From NCBI RefSeq assembly GCF_050948175.1, contig NC_135201.1, forward strand, positions 6,324,001-6,388,000: a DNA stretch of 64,000 bases, in the 5' to 3' direction. Position 1 is the first letter of the stretch. Each line of letters opens with the position of its first letter. Below are positions 32,301 to 47,300 of this stretch, one piece after another. The stretch is from Xylocopa sonorina (lineage: Eukaryota; Arthropoda; Insecta; Hymenoptera; Apidae). Position numbers and translations under genes: made by a program. Below the pieces are notes generated by a model. It worked only from the letters and a program-made list of their open reading frames with translations, searched no databases and had not been told where the DNA came from.

Positions 32301-35300
32301 AAACAATTAAGTTTTTTACTATTTATAAAGGACACCGTTTGCGTCAAGAATGGCTGTGATAGGTTATACTGACGTAGGTAAATTGCATCGCGTTGGATGA
32401 GTTAGTGTCAATCTTTTTATAGTTGCACCCAGAAACGATTCTGTTGGCGGTTACGGGTAAACAATCTTTTTATAGCTTGTCCGCCTGTCGAAAAAGTGTA
32501 TATCGCGAGGAAAGACGATGGAAAGTTCACTGTTCTCGCATTCGAGGTGAACGAAAGGAACGATAGACTGCAGGGTTAGTTTCTTAGGATTCTAAGAGGT
32601 TAGGGCACTACGGTGCTGACATCCTCGCTTGACATACTCGACTGCAACCCCAAACGTAACATTTGAAATCGCGAGAGCCCTCAGAGTTTCCTCTCGCCTT
32701 CGCCTCAGGCTGAAGGCAATCGATTCGACGCGTGCTCGACAACCCTCAGAAATTCCCCAGTAAGCATAGAATCGGTGTCCATCGACGAGGCACGGATAGT
32801 TTCACCCCTAATTGGTCAGTTGTCCGCACGCAATCCGCAACCTTCCACCGTTTTCCCGTTTATTTTCGTACCCGACCTCTTTCCTCGCCATGGCAGCCAT
32901 CGAGACCGTTCTCGAGTGGCGCGCTGGCTCACGAGCCCGACCAGCAGCGTACCGGTGTGCTCCCTGTACGTGTAAGGCATTAGCGTCATCGTACGAAATG
33001 TCAGGGTTGAATCGCTGGTAATAACCCGGTTCTTTAACCGCGCTACTATGCAGATTCACGAGCACGTACGCGAGCACACGGCGACCCTGTTATCGGCCTC
33101 GTTAACTACCACGTTATACACGCCGTGCCGCGATCTGATGCACGACTGGTCTATCGATCGTGAACGGATCGCCTCGATCCTCGACCGCGAGAATCGTGTA
33201 CGTAGAATGGGCGAATATTCCGTGAGAAACTCGATTGAGGATCTGCCGGATCATTCGGTCCGTGGTATCGAGGATCCGCCATGTCGACTCTTTGATAGTT
33301 ATTGTGTGTGTCTTTCAACCTGAACGATTCGCTGGGCACCTTGAATGAAACGCGGGCGCTTATAAATTTCGTAGAAACTTGATTATCGATCTGGCATTCA
33401 CGTGATCCCCGGGTCGTGGGAGATTGCATGGCAGAACATGGGATTGCATGGGATTAGGAAACTCTACTCGTTGTACTTCAAAGTTGTTAGACCCACCCGA
33501 GTTCACCTTTGCCGTCGTAAGACCTACTTTGTTCTAAAGTATCGCTCATAAAATCCGTACAGGATCTACCAGAAATTAAGACCTCTGATGAGGAGGTCCT
33601 GGACTTCCGTAAGTCCTTTAGGGTCCGCGTGGATCCCTCGTGAATTAGGACCGTAGGACTTGGTTTGGCTCTTGAGATTCACGACCACGGATCTTCGATC
33701 TTGAACCTGTGGCGTGGGCTTCTCTTGTTCGTTCCGTCTTCGGTTGTAGGATCTCAAGGTTACGAACTTCGCGGTTATACGACTTTACGACTTCGAGGAA
33801 GTGATTTAGTTACTCGTTTTGAGTAATACTGCCGTCAATCGAGAAGATAAAGAAAAATTGAGCTGAATATACATACAGGATTTATTTATGTCTTGGAATT
33901 TAGAACTAGTCGCAAGGCGTGGCAAGGAGAAGGGTATTTTACAGGGACGATCCTTTAACGACACTGGCAACGGCGAGGGAAATGTAAGTCGGCTGGCAAA
34001 GGCCAAAGCCAGTGTAAAGGGGTGGTTATTGAGCGGTGTCTCCGCACAAAGCTCTCTCCTCGTACGCATACAGATCCGACTAAATCAATACGTACGACTG
34101 TCGACGTGCCTGCAAGGTACACGTCTGTATATTTAGACACGCGCTACCACGGATAGTTATTAGAATATTCGATTTCGCGAGTAGAAATTGTGAAGGGAAT
34201 TGCATTGCTAATTCTTTCATTCGCTGCGGTAGATACATGTATCGTGGATAGCATAAAGTATAATAATATGCATTATAACGCCAATAATCGATTATTCGGT
34301 TTATTTCCCTTCTTGGTTCCTAAAGATTGGTGGCATAGAAATCCCAGAATAGAATCAGTCCGTCAAAGTCAGACACCGTTCATCGTCTCTCGAGCTTGTC
34401 TGCCATTGTCGATTATTTTCTACTTCACAGTAAACTCTCCGCCGACAGTGGTAGCGGATGCTCAGACATCGCCGTCCTATGCTACTGGAAAACTTTCCAA
34501 TTGAAACTTTTTCCGTGCATATCGCGGTCGAACGGAACATGCGCGTCTGTTTCAAATAGAGCCGTTCGAGAATTCTTCATCGAGCCACCGATTTCGAAAT
34601 CGATTCTTATTCCCGCGGCGTGTGCACGCGGTTCGATGTCGAGGAAAGCGGTGTCGGTACTGTCTCTCTGTATAACTTCTGCACGACGATTTCTCTCTGG
34701 CTGGCTTGTTTTTCTCGCTGTCGGTTGAACATTTCCAGGCGAGGTTCGCACCTTCGATCGTCGATCCCGATAATTGGCGCGACGCTGTTCGAAAATAGGT
34801 CTCCCGACGGGGAGTAAACAGAGCGAAGGTTTCGAACGTAGCGGAGGCGGCTCGAACTTGCAACGAGCGAGGCTGGTAAGCCCGGCCAGCTGTGGCCCAG
34901 CTTGGTTACTTGCATCGGGTCGATCAATAAACGCGGCCGACACGGTAGAGCAGTTGGTCGTGCGCCGGGCGCCGCGACGCCCCGCGGGCCCAGTCTAAAT
35001 TTCGGCCGCTGCACCGGTGCCACTGTGTCGCCAGCCTTGCTGCTTTTGCTTCCCTGCTCCTCTTTCCCTTTCCGGCACGACGCTCGAACCCGGACGCGCT
35101 TTCGTTCCTGGACGCGTCGCGACGCCCCGCTCGACCGACTTTGGGTCGCGCACCACGAGCGTTCGAGTCCGATCGCTGGGACTCGGGATGACAGGATACG
35201 GCTTTAACCCTGTTACGACCCTCGAGTCCTCTTCGACCTAATTACGTACCAAATACGCGAATCAGTTTTATATTTTACGTTAGAGATCTGTTTGTTCGCT

Positions 35301-38300
35301 TTTTATTGAACGATACGGTAAACTATACGCTCTGAGAACGTCCAATTGGGGAGAAGTAACAATTTTTTGATATCTGGTAGGAAATAGGGGTTGGAAATTA
35401 CTATGTCATAGAAGCAAAGCAGATTGCACTCGATACCACCCCATAGATACATCATTTCCTCCCTCGTCAGCGTATCCAGGGTAAAAGCGGGTACGTGACG
35501 TGGAAATACTGGATTCGAGAAATGCAAATGTGTCGTGCAGCTGCAACATTCCCGACCTAGGCCTTAATTTCGCGAATGCAAACGGTCTGGATATCCCCAG
35601 ACCGAGCCACGATCGGGTGGGGGTTGATGTGTGGGTGTGCGTCCAAAATTGCTTTCGATTTATAGACGCGAACTTCGCTAATGTGTCCTCTTAAATGGAT
35701 GCCGCCCGCGCATCTGAATAATGTAAAATGGAACAGGTGCATTTCCCGATATTTCTTCGACAAGTACAGCTCTCCAGTCTGCGCTTCATCCCTTGCCCCT
35801 TCATTATCGATTTCGAAGATAGATTTAAGAGACCTTTAGTTTAAAGAATGGCTCGATGATACGACTTTTATGGTTATTGGGGATGCTATATGACTGACTG
35901 GGAAATTTAAAGTCTCTCCTTGAAAAATTCAACTTCTCGTGAATGATACACGCGGCGTGGCTTGAAAATCGGATCATGGAGAAGTCTGCGAATTACGCGT
36001 TACGTTAGAAAAGGGAAAACTGCACGGGGTTAACATTGACCGAGGCTCTTAGAAACCCTCGTGGACGCCACTGTCCGTGCGTCGCGTGAAGCGCGCCATA
36101 GTCTGCCTGGCGCAACTTGATTGGTCAAGAGGAAGAGGCGTTCGATGGTAGGGGTACGCGCGTAAGTGGCGTGGAACCGGAGTCGCACGATGGGCAAAGA
36201 ACGTTCCCCAGAGAAGGGAAAGCTCTATCGATCGTTAAGTCTGTAGGCCGTCTGCCTCTCGACAAGATCATAATACACACCGTTCGAGAAAGGTGGAGGG
36301 AAAAAGGGGGGCACACTGGCCAGGGAGGGGGAGAAGGGTAAACCGTGAACCCGTTCATTCGCTGCGGAGAGTTGAAGGACGATCGTGGCGCCTGTTTAGC
36401 GACTATTTGCCCCCTTTCGATCGCGTGCTTTCGATTATTAAAAAGTCTCGAATTTCCTGCCTTTCTTTCCTGTATATTTGATATGCCAATACATCTTTGT
36501 GTTTATTAAAATGTCTGAATCGTTGGAAAAAGGAAAGGCTATTTTGATCGGAGTATTTTGTCGTGATACTCAGCAGGGGCCTGGAAAATGTAGAAAAACG
36601 TTCAGAATCCCAGACGATCAATTTCCGTTGTTGTGTATTTTCTCATACCTGGCGCTGACATCAGCGAACGATGAGATATTAGGGAAAGGTCGCGAACCGC
36701 GATCGATCGTGTATTTTTAAATGCTTTCCTATCTTTCGAGAGAGCCGACGTAAATACACTTACGTCAGACGTCGATGCACGATCCCCTCGCGTTCGTTCT
36801 GAATTGTTCAATAAGCCGTGAACCGTGCTCCTTTATTTCTGGCTTGTTTAGGAATAATCACTTAACGTAGCGGCGAGAAATGACGTCAGCCGTGGCAAGA
36901 TCAAACACCTCCCGCTGCATTCGTAAAGCAGCTTGTTTCTACGTTCGCTCTAGCGTTTAAAAACCACGCGAATATCTGCAGGAGCATCGTTTGCCGAGAT
37001 AGAGAGCTGTAATTATTTTTAATTAATTATCAAAGGAACGATTGCTAAAAATTCGGTGTACGAACAAACGTTTTCCTTTCAATAGGGCTGTAGTCGACGC
37101 TACACGTATATCTCGCGCGAAAAATGATTTCTTCATTGTTTGCGTTTCTGCCGACGTTTTATTAGAAATTGAATTACGGTCATTTAACGGGACGACAGTC
37201 TGTCGGGACTCGAGATTTTACGAGCACGTTCGCTCGTCGCGGGTGTTATCGACCAGCCGATAAGAGCAACCGCTCTGATAACGTGTCAATGTCATGGCTC
37301 TGCGAATTTATCGTAGTGCTCGCTCTGTAATTTCGTCCACGCACAGCTCTCCCAGGTCAGAAGCACGCATTGGAACTCGGTTAATTAACTGTTTAACGCC
37401 CACGCGTTAGCCTATCCTACGCCACGAACACCTTCCACATTCGATACGGAAATGATACAAGTTCTATTAATTAAGTAACCCTCGAGGTAAATCTGATGCA
37501 CGTGCGATTGGGATAAATTGTTTTGTTGCATGAATAATTCGGAAAACGTTTGCATCGAGGAGACAGTGCGGCAGGAGCCCGAGGGAACGCTTGATGTCTA
37601 TCAGGTTGATAAGATTTATAGGCGAAGTATAACAAGGCGAAGATAAGATCGAGACGGAGTGTTATATGTTTCGTTTGAAGAAAAACGGCAGGTCGATGGC
37701 TCCGTGCACGTGGAACTGTTTTAATCTCATTTACCTATTTATCGAATCTTTCATCAAGTGTTCTCCAATATTTGCTGCAGGAATAGGGTTTTAAAAATGA
37801 TCGTTGACTATTGCGAGCGAGCCTGTGCTGGTAGAAGTTTTGAAACAAGTTGGTAGAGCAAAGTTGAAGCTACTGGCAGCAGTCGAGCTGGGGCTTCGTT
37901 CGCCTAAACCTAATTACTCTTCACTCCTTCACCTTTGCGTAACGTGTTCCGCTAATACGTGCCATCGAATCACGAAGCTAGAAAGCGGAGTAGCAACTCA
38001 AAGTCTCGCATCGACCCTTCGCAAATCCACGCGAGGAGTCGATCGAATCGATCAAGAATCCGGGACACTTGGCGAAAAATTGACCAAGGCTGTCGCTACC
38101 AGACCGGAAGCCAAGGAAACGATGCGTCGAGGGTTAAAAGTGGCACCGGTAGCCACGAAAAGTTGTCCAGGTCATCGCGATCATCGAGTTCATTGACTGT
38201 CGCTCTTGGCGGGACGGGCTTGGCCGAAACCCGGCGACCCAGCACACGGTAGCTCCGTGGCAGCCGTGACATTGACCCTGGCATTGATCTCGCGACACCA

Positions 38301-38343
38301 CACACAGTACCTCGTCGGGAAAGAGATAGAGGGGCAGACGGAC

Positions 38344-38345
<2 letters not shown>

Positions 38346-38378
<33 letters not shown>

Positions 38379-38380
38379 AA
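38346..38380 (+). repeat. (GA)n simple repeat
   Basis: A near-perfect GA tract with a few GAAA interruptions lies in the CpG-rich region. GA tracts can recruit GAGA-binding factors in insects, but no promoter was defined here. Confidence 0.85.
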
Positions 38381-41300
38381 CGATGCCGCGTGCGGTGCGT
38401 ACGTAGTTGCGGTCCCGTTTCAAGCGAAGGCCCGGCGATCGGGTGACAAGGGAAGAGAGCAAGTCTCGTCTCGGCAGCCAGAGCGGGGAGCCACGGGGTA
38501 GGAGGCATTCCGGCGACCTTGGAGCGACCCCAACCAAGGTCGCAGACGCAGACGCCCCTTCCTTCCCGCGTTCCTCGATTTCCCGCCGCTGCAAGACCGC
38601 GCCCTCTCGTCCTCCTGGCTCCCACCGCGCCCTCTGCACTCCGCACGCCGATTCCACGGGGTCCCTGCCATCGAGTTTGGCTCTTCCTTATCGCCCACAA
38701 CTGTCCCACCGCCCGGCACCAGTTGCCGTTTCTTTCCGTTTAGACACTGGTCACCGATGGGTGGGCTGGTGACGTTTGCTGGGTATCTAAAGCTGGGTAT
38801 CTGCTTGTTCCGTTTCCTCGTATCGTATCGCGCGTTGCATGCACGCGTGGGCAGCGCGTAACGGAGACCGCGGTAACGATTAACGCCTAGCTGGCCACGA
38901 CTCTTTTCAATGAAGCTGTTCGATGACTTTGTGGGAGTCGAATCGAGGTTGTTTCGCGGGATATTCGCAGAAATATCGCATCGCCGGGCGGTGTCGTGTA
39001 TTTTTAGGACAGCCCGGCGAAAAATCTGTGTTATTCGCATCCAGCTTGCGAGGACCGCCTTTGAGCTATTTGCGAAACCGTTCCAGCCCGATAGCGCGCC
39101 TCTAGTCGCTCTTTATCTTCCAGCTACGCTCGCTACGTTTCTCATTCTCCTTTCAGACGTTCCTTCGTCACGCCGCGCGTCCTTTCGCTCGTCGCTTTTT
39201 GCGTCGCGACACCTCCCTTCCTCGCCGTCCTCGCATAGTCGAGACACTTTGCATCGCGAGTGATATTTATTGCGACCGAACGAACCCTGTCCCTGCAATG
39301 TTCCTGGCGCTATTGAAGCGTGATGCTGTTCCGTGCATATCTACTTTGATTCGCAGTAACGCTTTGCTTGGAACAGATTCGAGTCCTTTGCGTCTTAAAA
39401 TTCAAATCTCCCGAGTTCAAGACCCACAAACCTAGATTTGCCATCCTAAAGTTCTAGACTCGGATCTCTAGATCCGTCACGGGTGACAGGGAGAGTCAAG
39501 CTGCTCGACTTCCTGCACCCAACCCAAGGTGACCCAAGAGCCTTTGAGGGAACCGTAAAACCGGATACATCGCGTTGCACTTCTGTCTTCGCTGTTTGAT
39601 ATTGTTCCGTTAGTTTTGTTGAACTTTCGTCATGGGCCAACCTCGTGCGCGTCCTTCCTCCCGGTGGCGGTTCGCTTTTATTCGCGCGGTCGGGTTTATT
39701 TGAGATGGGGTCGTTGGATCGACCGAAGGACGCGCGAGCAGCGTCTGCGGAGGAACCAGACCGTTTCTGATGATTTATGTAAACAAGGTTGAGAACCTCG
39801 CGGGAGGTCCGATGCGTGGGCAGCCACGTCGGCGTTCTAACCATCGGCTAACAACCCTGTCCCCTCTTCAGGACTTCCACCCCTTTTGGCTGGCCACCTT
39901 GGAACGCCTACACCTGCCGCTCGCCTCCTTGCGGTACTTGCCCTGGAATTTTATTGATTTTTCGTCGATCGTGCTCGTTCGAACGGTTTTCAAGATCTTC
40001 GTGTGAGAATATTGCGTTTGAACTATACCTCTATGAAATGTAAGAACCCCTAGTCTTTTCTCTGAATTGTTAATTCCTCTAAGTGTTTTAAAAATTGTAG
40101 ACTTTCCTTTAGTATAAATTCCTCGTAATCGCCAAGTATCCCTATCAAGCCACAAATTCGTTCCAGAGGACGACGCAATTTTTCGATTCACCCTGCTGTT
40201 AAATGGTTTCGGTACTCTTCCTACCTCGTTACAGGCACACCCCGGCTTCTGGAACTACCCTATCGCGTCGTTTCGTTGTTTGCCGCCCCGGGGCTAGAGT
40301 GCCGATGCAAATAATCCTCTCGACTATTGCCGGAGCCTCTGATCCGAACACTGTTCCGAGGATTTGTTGGTTAATCGATGAGGATCTCATGCGCTCTGTC
40401 CGTTTCTGAACGAGTTGCCGGGTGCGTAGTTGATGGGATCGGTAAAGTGAAGTTCGATGCTGTGCATTTTCTACGTCCAACGTCCACAGGTTTCGTTGCG
40501 CGAAACAACGATCAAAGTATACTAAATCATCCGCGTTCGTTCAGACGCATAACAATCAGAGACGGCCGTCGAAGCGTTCCAGCAGCGCCTGTATCGATGA
40601 GGGTTTCATCCGGCCAGCCAGAAAGCATTTTTCTGGCCGACGTATGTGCGTAAGCGGTGGAAGGAAACTGGCTAGCCTCCGCTCGTACATCTCCTCGTAT
40701 CAATGGGGTTTTTGCGCGTCTGTTGTCATAGAAACGGGTGTGCCTACCCTGTCGAGCGGCTCGAACCATCCCCGAATACCAGCTCGATGCCACGTGGCCG
40801 CGTCGAAAGGGGAGATCCTCGTGCGTACACCGCCGCGCAGCCATCCAGTCTTCCATCATTCCCGGTCGCTTGATGTTCCAAAGGGGAACCATGGGAACCT
40901 GCACCCGGTGCTAGGTGCTGGTGATATATTGGATCGGTCACGTCGCGACGTGACGCGGCGGGAGCGAGATCGAGAGTTGCCGATGACTCGATGCAGAGTA
41001 TCGTGACATCGATAGCATAGTCGTCGTCCTTGCGCTCCTAGATCGACTCGAATCGGATCGCTCGCAACGCTCGCAAAAGGAACGCGGTCTATTTCTCGAG
41101 ATGGTAGCTGCGATCTATTCGCGTTCCTTCGTCTACTCTCGATACAAGGTGGAGACACGAACACGAATGACAATTAAAAGGAAGTGTACATTAAACAATT
41201 TTCTCGGTTTCACGCGGCCTTCTTCGACGGCTCGCTGGTTTTTCCAATACCGTAGAATAACCGTGACGACTATGTACTGTTTTCTTGCCGACTTTCCCTC

Positions 41301-44300
41301 TTATTTCCTTCGCGACTGGTTTCTCCCATTCGTTTCCTCGTTTTATACCCGGTAGCCAGGTTTTATCTGGAGTCAGCTTTGCTTCTTGCTCGCCTCATAT
41401 CCGACGCGGATGATTTGTTTATCCTGTCCCTGGTACTGGTCGTCGGGTCCCTCTGGAGACATTTCCGTTCCCTCTCGTACTCTCTTTCTGGTCTTTGCCC
41501 TGCTTCACCTGGTAGTCGCGTCGGAACAATCGGAAACGTGAGCCTTATCACTGGCGAATGTCGCCGTGGAGTTCGAGAGCAGAGTCAACAGAGATTAGAA
41601 CTTGGAATTTTGCTCGTTCGCTTCGGTAAATAACGATCGTCGAAACCGTACTTTTCTAGGATCCTCGCCACCTTCTCTTCGCCGTTCTGTAACACCACTC
41701 GATAACGGTCGATAACTTCCCCTGTAACCGTACGAATTCCTCGATCGTCTGTCTAAAATCATTCGATATCCCTAGAGTTCGCCGGATTCCTCAGAATCGA
41801 TCGAATCGTTGACGCAACAGCCAGAATCCGGCAGAAGATCAGCGAAAGTCGTACGCACGGGCACGATCGTTCTTACAGCTGCCGTATACTTGACTTTCGT
41901 TTCGCTGGTATTTTTAGTGCGACCGATTTCCGCGAATGGCGTGCATCACCTGGCGCGTATTTTCGCGCGCGGTGACATTGCGTCGTTTTTAGCACGAGGA
42001 CGTTATACCCTGAACGTAGGAACGTAGCGGCACGACAGCCGTCCGCGAACACCGCGTCGATGATGGCAGCGAAATATTTAAAGGTACCGTTTAAACGGCT
42101 GAAGATCGTGCGGTTCGATAATTGAATGGTAGTTAGACCAGCGAGACATTCCGAAGGAAAAAGCGCGCGATCGGCCGGGGCGCCCGCATCGCGGTCTCTC
42201 CAGCTTAACCTTTAATCAACCGGTTCGTTGGCCTAACCCTTCGATTATCGAGTGAAATTGTTACGTTGTCGCGAGAGGGAAACCTGGCGTCGTGTGCGCT
42301 TTCGGCGCGAAATTATCGAAGAGTACACGTTGAGCGTTAACGGACGGCCGATCTGTCCGCCATTTTTCCACCAGGCCTGATCATATCCGCCCGCCCGGCT
42401 CTTTGTTTCTCACCGCGCCTAGGATATTATTACAATGTAAACGATTTCCTAGCGAATTCAATTTCTATTGTTAATCTTGAACAGAATGAGATCTTATCGA
42501 TGGCGCAAACAGCTCGTGTACCACATAATCATCGAGTCGTGCGGGTTAATAGAATAATCGGGAGTTCGTTGCGTTATAATCGAAGCATTCCACAGCTAGG
42601 GAGATTGAGAATTTTTTGCCGGTGTGGTGTAATCGCGTGGCATAAAATCCCTAGGACGTGTCACGGTTGACACTTTTAATGGTAAATGTCGATCGTTTAC
42701 GCTCGTTCATTGCCATCGCGTCACGTTACGTCAAGTTAACGAGAGTCCGGACCACTTTAAGGCGTACCAATAGAGCGGATTTATAAAACACGCCCACGAA
42801 TGCACGCGCGGTCTCTGTTTACGCCGGTGCAATGTCTCAGCAAGGTCACATATGATCGCTCGTAAATGCTTTTAGCATGACCACCTATAGATGTTCGTCG
42901 TGGCATAGACAAACACCGTCGCACGAACGGATTGCTCATTCAGTCGGCATCGGGCGAGAGACCACCATCGGTTACATTTTTCGATCGAGCCTAGGGACAT
43001 TTCAACGATACTGTTGGCGATACGAAACCATGCCGTCCAAACACCTTGCGCTCGCTGGAAACATTTTTACCTCTCGCGCCTGTCGATCGGACAAGCGTGC
43101 CAACATAAAAATCCCCCATGAAACCAATCTTGCTAATGCCAGATCGCTAGCACCGGCCAAGTCATCCAATAATTCCACTCCCGGTGAACGAAGCGGCGCG
43201 TTGTCACGAACGAGTTTCATTCTGTCCAGAGCTTTCCATTCGGTCGAAACGACGGTGTATACTTACGTGTATCCGCGTCGCTATGGTGCACACTGTACAG
43301 GTAATGGTCGAGCCTGGTGCTTTGCCTCGCATCGTAAAGTGGGAGCAAGAGCAGCAGGGTTCAAGAACACCCGCTACCACTCCTTGATCAATACCAGCGG
43401 GATATTCTACGTCCTACCGCGGGTTTCGAACGCAGTGCGGCTGTACACGCACGCAGACCGACGCCGGGCGTCGCTGCGAACGCGCGCGAATATTCACCGT
43501 ACCGTGGCCATGAAACATGACCATGCAACGAACCATCTTCCCCGCCAATTAATTCATACGTATCTCGGGGTGCACTGCTGCACGCACTTTTCTTTCAGTA
43601 GCCCCCATAGGGCTTGTCGGGGTTTTGCACGTTTTATTGGGCCAGACCGGTAGATCCTGATCGAACTTCTATCGTAGCTTTGTTAGTTATTAATATCGTG
43701 GCAGGGTTTACGAGGACGAGCGGGTTGTAAATGAACGTTCTTCTGCAACCTCAAACTGAATCCATCAATTGGATGTTGGTCTAGAAATTAGAAAAATTAG
43801 GTACCCCTGGCCTCGAAATCACATTAGCACCGAAAGAGGCCCACTCGTCGATGAACATGTCTTCATCGATCAAGCAAGAGGCAAGAACACGATAACTAGT
43901 TGGCCCGACCAGGACGGAACTCTTTGCCATGCAAATGATACACTTAAATCCTTTTTAATCCGCGAAATAAAAGGAACGATCCGCGCAGATCGTGGCCCGC
44001 TGATTGCGCTATGTTCCCGCCAATGGGGAAGCCCCGCAGAAATGCCGGCAGTTTGCGTGCAGTTTGGCAAAAGAGAAACCGGAATAACGTATCGCCCTGG
44101 CGTAGAATTCTAAACAGCTTGCCGCTGTGCTTGCCACACATACGTACAGACACGTACACATGCACGTACAGAAACAGGTTCCTTTTGGCGAATTTCGACC
44201 GTTTATACTGTCCCTACCGATTCTTCCTCTCGCGATTACATTTTTCACTTTTAATCTGCGCCTTTCGAAATACTGAAAATCCACCATACAAGTTTCACAG

Positions 44301-47300
44301 TTTGAGATCTAATAGCGGCGATCGTGTCTCCTCCCGACTGTACGATAGTAAACCGTTTCGATTAAAATAATCTTACACTCGACGCGTTATCTCTAGAAAA
44401 ATTACGTTTGTTTGCTGACAAATGGAAATTTTCTGAGGAATCTGTCGGTTTTGAGAAACTGGATGCCCAAAGGGTTAATCTTATCTCCTCTCTTATCTAC
44501 CTCGCTTCTTCGACAACAAACTGTGCATTCTATTTCCACCTCCGTCGGGTGGTACTGAAAATTTATAGGACAGCCGATCCATTATATTAATTGTGGGACA
44601 ATAACGTCCCGTTTTTCCGTTGGCTCGCCTCTACGGTTTAATGGATTTTAGCAGCACGGTGCGGGATACGCCGTAGTCACAACTGTCTGTTAAATGAAAG
44701 CAACATGACCAGCATTACTCGAACCTAACCTAAACCGTGTAATTTCGCCGCGAATAACTCACGCTCCTAAACTCGTATCGCTGACACAGAGAAACAGAGA
44801 GAGAGGGACAGATAGAAGCGGAGTAGGGTAGAACTAGGAACGGGAGGGAGGGAAGGTGTGCACGTACGAGCGTGTATGTCAGAGGACCAAAGGTGGATGC
44901 ACATTCCCCGAGTGTATTATAATTGCACTCGAGGCTGGGACTCGAATGCCATTAAACCAGTCACGATCGCTTGGCCTTGGACTGCAGTTGCACATATTGT
45001 CCCCTTCCCCTTCGATCTTCTTTCACTCTCCCTCCTTGCTTTTCCACCACCCTGCCCGGCCGTCTCGGCTTATCCTGTCTTTTTCGTTCGTCTTTCGTTA
45101 CGTTCCCACTCTCCGTGTATCCTTCGTCGTCTCTTTTTTGCCGTTTCATCCGGGCTACGATTATAAATAAGTCGAGTATCGAGGTATGTCCATCGAAAAT
45201 CATGGAAAGAACCGATAGCTGGCTCGCACCACGACCGGTTCGCGATCCCTCGCGAAAAATACGCCGTTGCGGTCGACCGTATTGCATAAAAGGGTTCACC
45301 TTGCCCGAACATTCTTACTGAACGCGGCCACTAAGTTGGTGGATCATCTTTTTTCAATTTCTCGCTCCTGGAATTCGTTGCACACGAAAAGCTGAGACGA
45401 AAACGTGGTACGATGATTACTTATAGGACACTCCATCGCGGAGAGAACTTAATTGAATGATTCGCGGGGCGTTGACGCGAGCCCTATAGATTTTTGAATT
45501 CGATTTTCTCGAGAAAGGAGCTACGTACAAAAAAAGGTTCGTTTCGGCATCGTCCGTTCACTTTTCAATGTAGAATCACTCGGTACGTTTGAAAGTGTCT
45601 GGTATCTGTTATACCGGGTATCAATTTTATAATCAAGGAAAGGGAAATTGTTTAGTCCCGGCGAAACAATGAGCGGCGAGCGAATCCGGGCGATGCTTAA
45701 CGTGTAAAAGCAGGTTTAAAGTGTTCGCGAGCGGCCCATAAATTTCACTTTCTTACCTTAACAGCGCAATTTCTCTCGCGGCTTTACCGTTCCTCTCCCG
45801 AAGAATGGGAAAATTATGTAAATGCCCCGCGCGTCTTCGCCAAGCCGTCTGCCAGTTTGTTCGTCTATTTCTGTTTTCAATTCGTTCCGGCACGTGCCGC
45901 GTTCTCCGGACGACACTAGTAAAAATTAAGAAAATTCCCGCTCGACGTTACGTAACTCTCTATCCTTTCGCAACTTTCCCATCCGTTAATCTGCACCGGT
46001 CATATAACAACGGGGATACCCTCCACCAAAGGAGTACGTGTAATTACGTTACGTAAAAGTCGTTATTTAAAATGGGTCCAGCGTCAGGTAGTTATGAATT
46101 TTCATCAAGAGGACAGCTCACGCCAGGTTAACGGTTCCACAATCCCAGTCCTTAGGAAGGGTACCGGGTGTGGTATCACGTGTACTTCCTGTTCACCATA
46201 AAACACGGCGTTGCGTTGAAAATATTCGTCGCATCGATTTGTTACTCGCGGGCCAACACGAGAATCGAGGCGCCATCTGATTCACGATCACCGTCATTCC
46301 TTCGCGATGATTTTTCACGCACGACCAAAATAACGCCCTCGAAAGCGGATGGCGGTCGTAAATTAGGCGACTTCGCCCCGGAGCGTCATTCGAGAACCTC
46401 GCTCCGGCCCCGGTAAACCAGGATTTTAAACAGGATCCGACCGATTCGTGGAAATTGTCCGCGGAAAACCGTGGCCGGCCACGTGTCGCTGATTTTTCTC
46501 GTTTCCATGCTCGACTCCTCGCAATCGAGGCAGTTAACCTTTTAAATAGGACGTGCAGAGTTCTGATTGGGTTTGCTACACGTGTGCGCTAAAAAACTCG
46601 TGCGCTTTTCGATGCGATACGAAAGTGTAATTCAATTTGCGAAAAATGCTCGCGCGAACACGATCAAACGATTATGGAAACACACCCGTACGAATAGGAG
46701 AGTATCCGTGGTGTAACGCGCGAGCAAGGTGCGTTGGGTGTGTTGTCCAGATGTCGTAAGAATAGGGGCCTAGTTTGATCCAGCATTTCGAATTGGCCTA
46801 TTATGCGACCTTGGATACACGAGGCCTGTCGTGCACCTGTTCCACGAAAAAAAAAAAGAAGAAAAGAAGGAAAAAGAAAAACGAAAGTTGACTGAGTTAA
46901 TCTGGCCGCGGTTGTTCCTCCACCAATTATACTTAATGAATTCTGCGCCTCTTCCAGGAAGCGGTTACGAGACCCCTGTTGCGTAACACGGTCATGATCC
47001 TCGAACGTAAATACGATTTTTAATAACTGAATGAAATCGACTCCATCACCGACACCACCACGGTTTATGCAATTCTAGAACGTGAGCATGACTCACGTAA
47101 AAACCTCGTGCGCATTTGATCGACGAAGTTGCAACCGGACGAGCCTGAGCGTGACACTGATCCATTTCCCCTGAACATTGTTTCTGTCCGGTGTCTATTG
47201 AACTCGCGGCACGCTCGATTTTATCGAAAGTAACTGTACAGAATGGCGGAGAGCGCGCAAAAGAAGCAGGAAATTAATTCACAATGGGAGAAGCCCTTCA

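Noticed and set aside
38134..39040. Overlapping minus-strand frames of 191, 155 and 206 codons
   Set aside because: They are driven by the GA repeat (Ser-Leu runs) and CpG-rich sequence, with no domain or splice logic.
43769..44113. 114-codon plus-strand frame with fairly balanced composition
   Set aside because: It is embedded among opposite-strand frames, with no splice sites or motif; not enough to call.
44927..44948. AATTGCACTCG word resembling the miR-92 seed
   Set aside because: Only the seed matches; the rest of the mature sequence differs and no matching hairpin arm is present.
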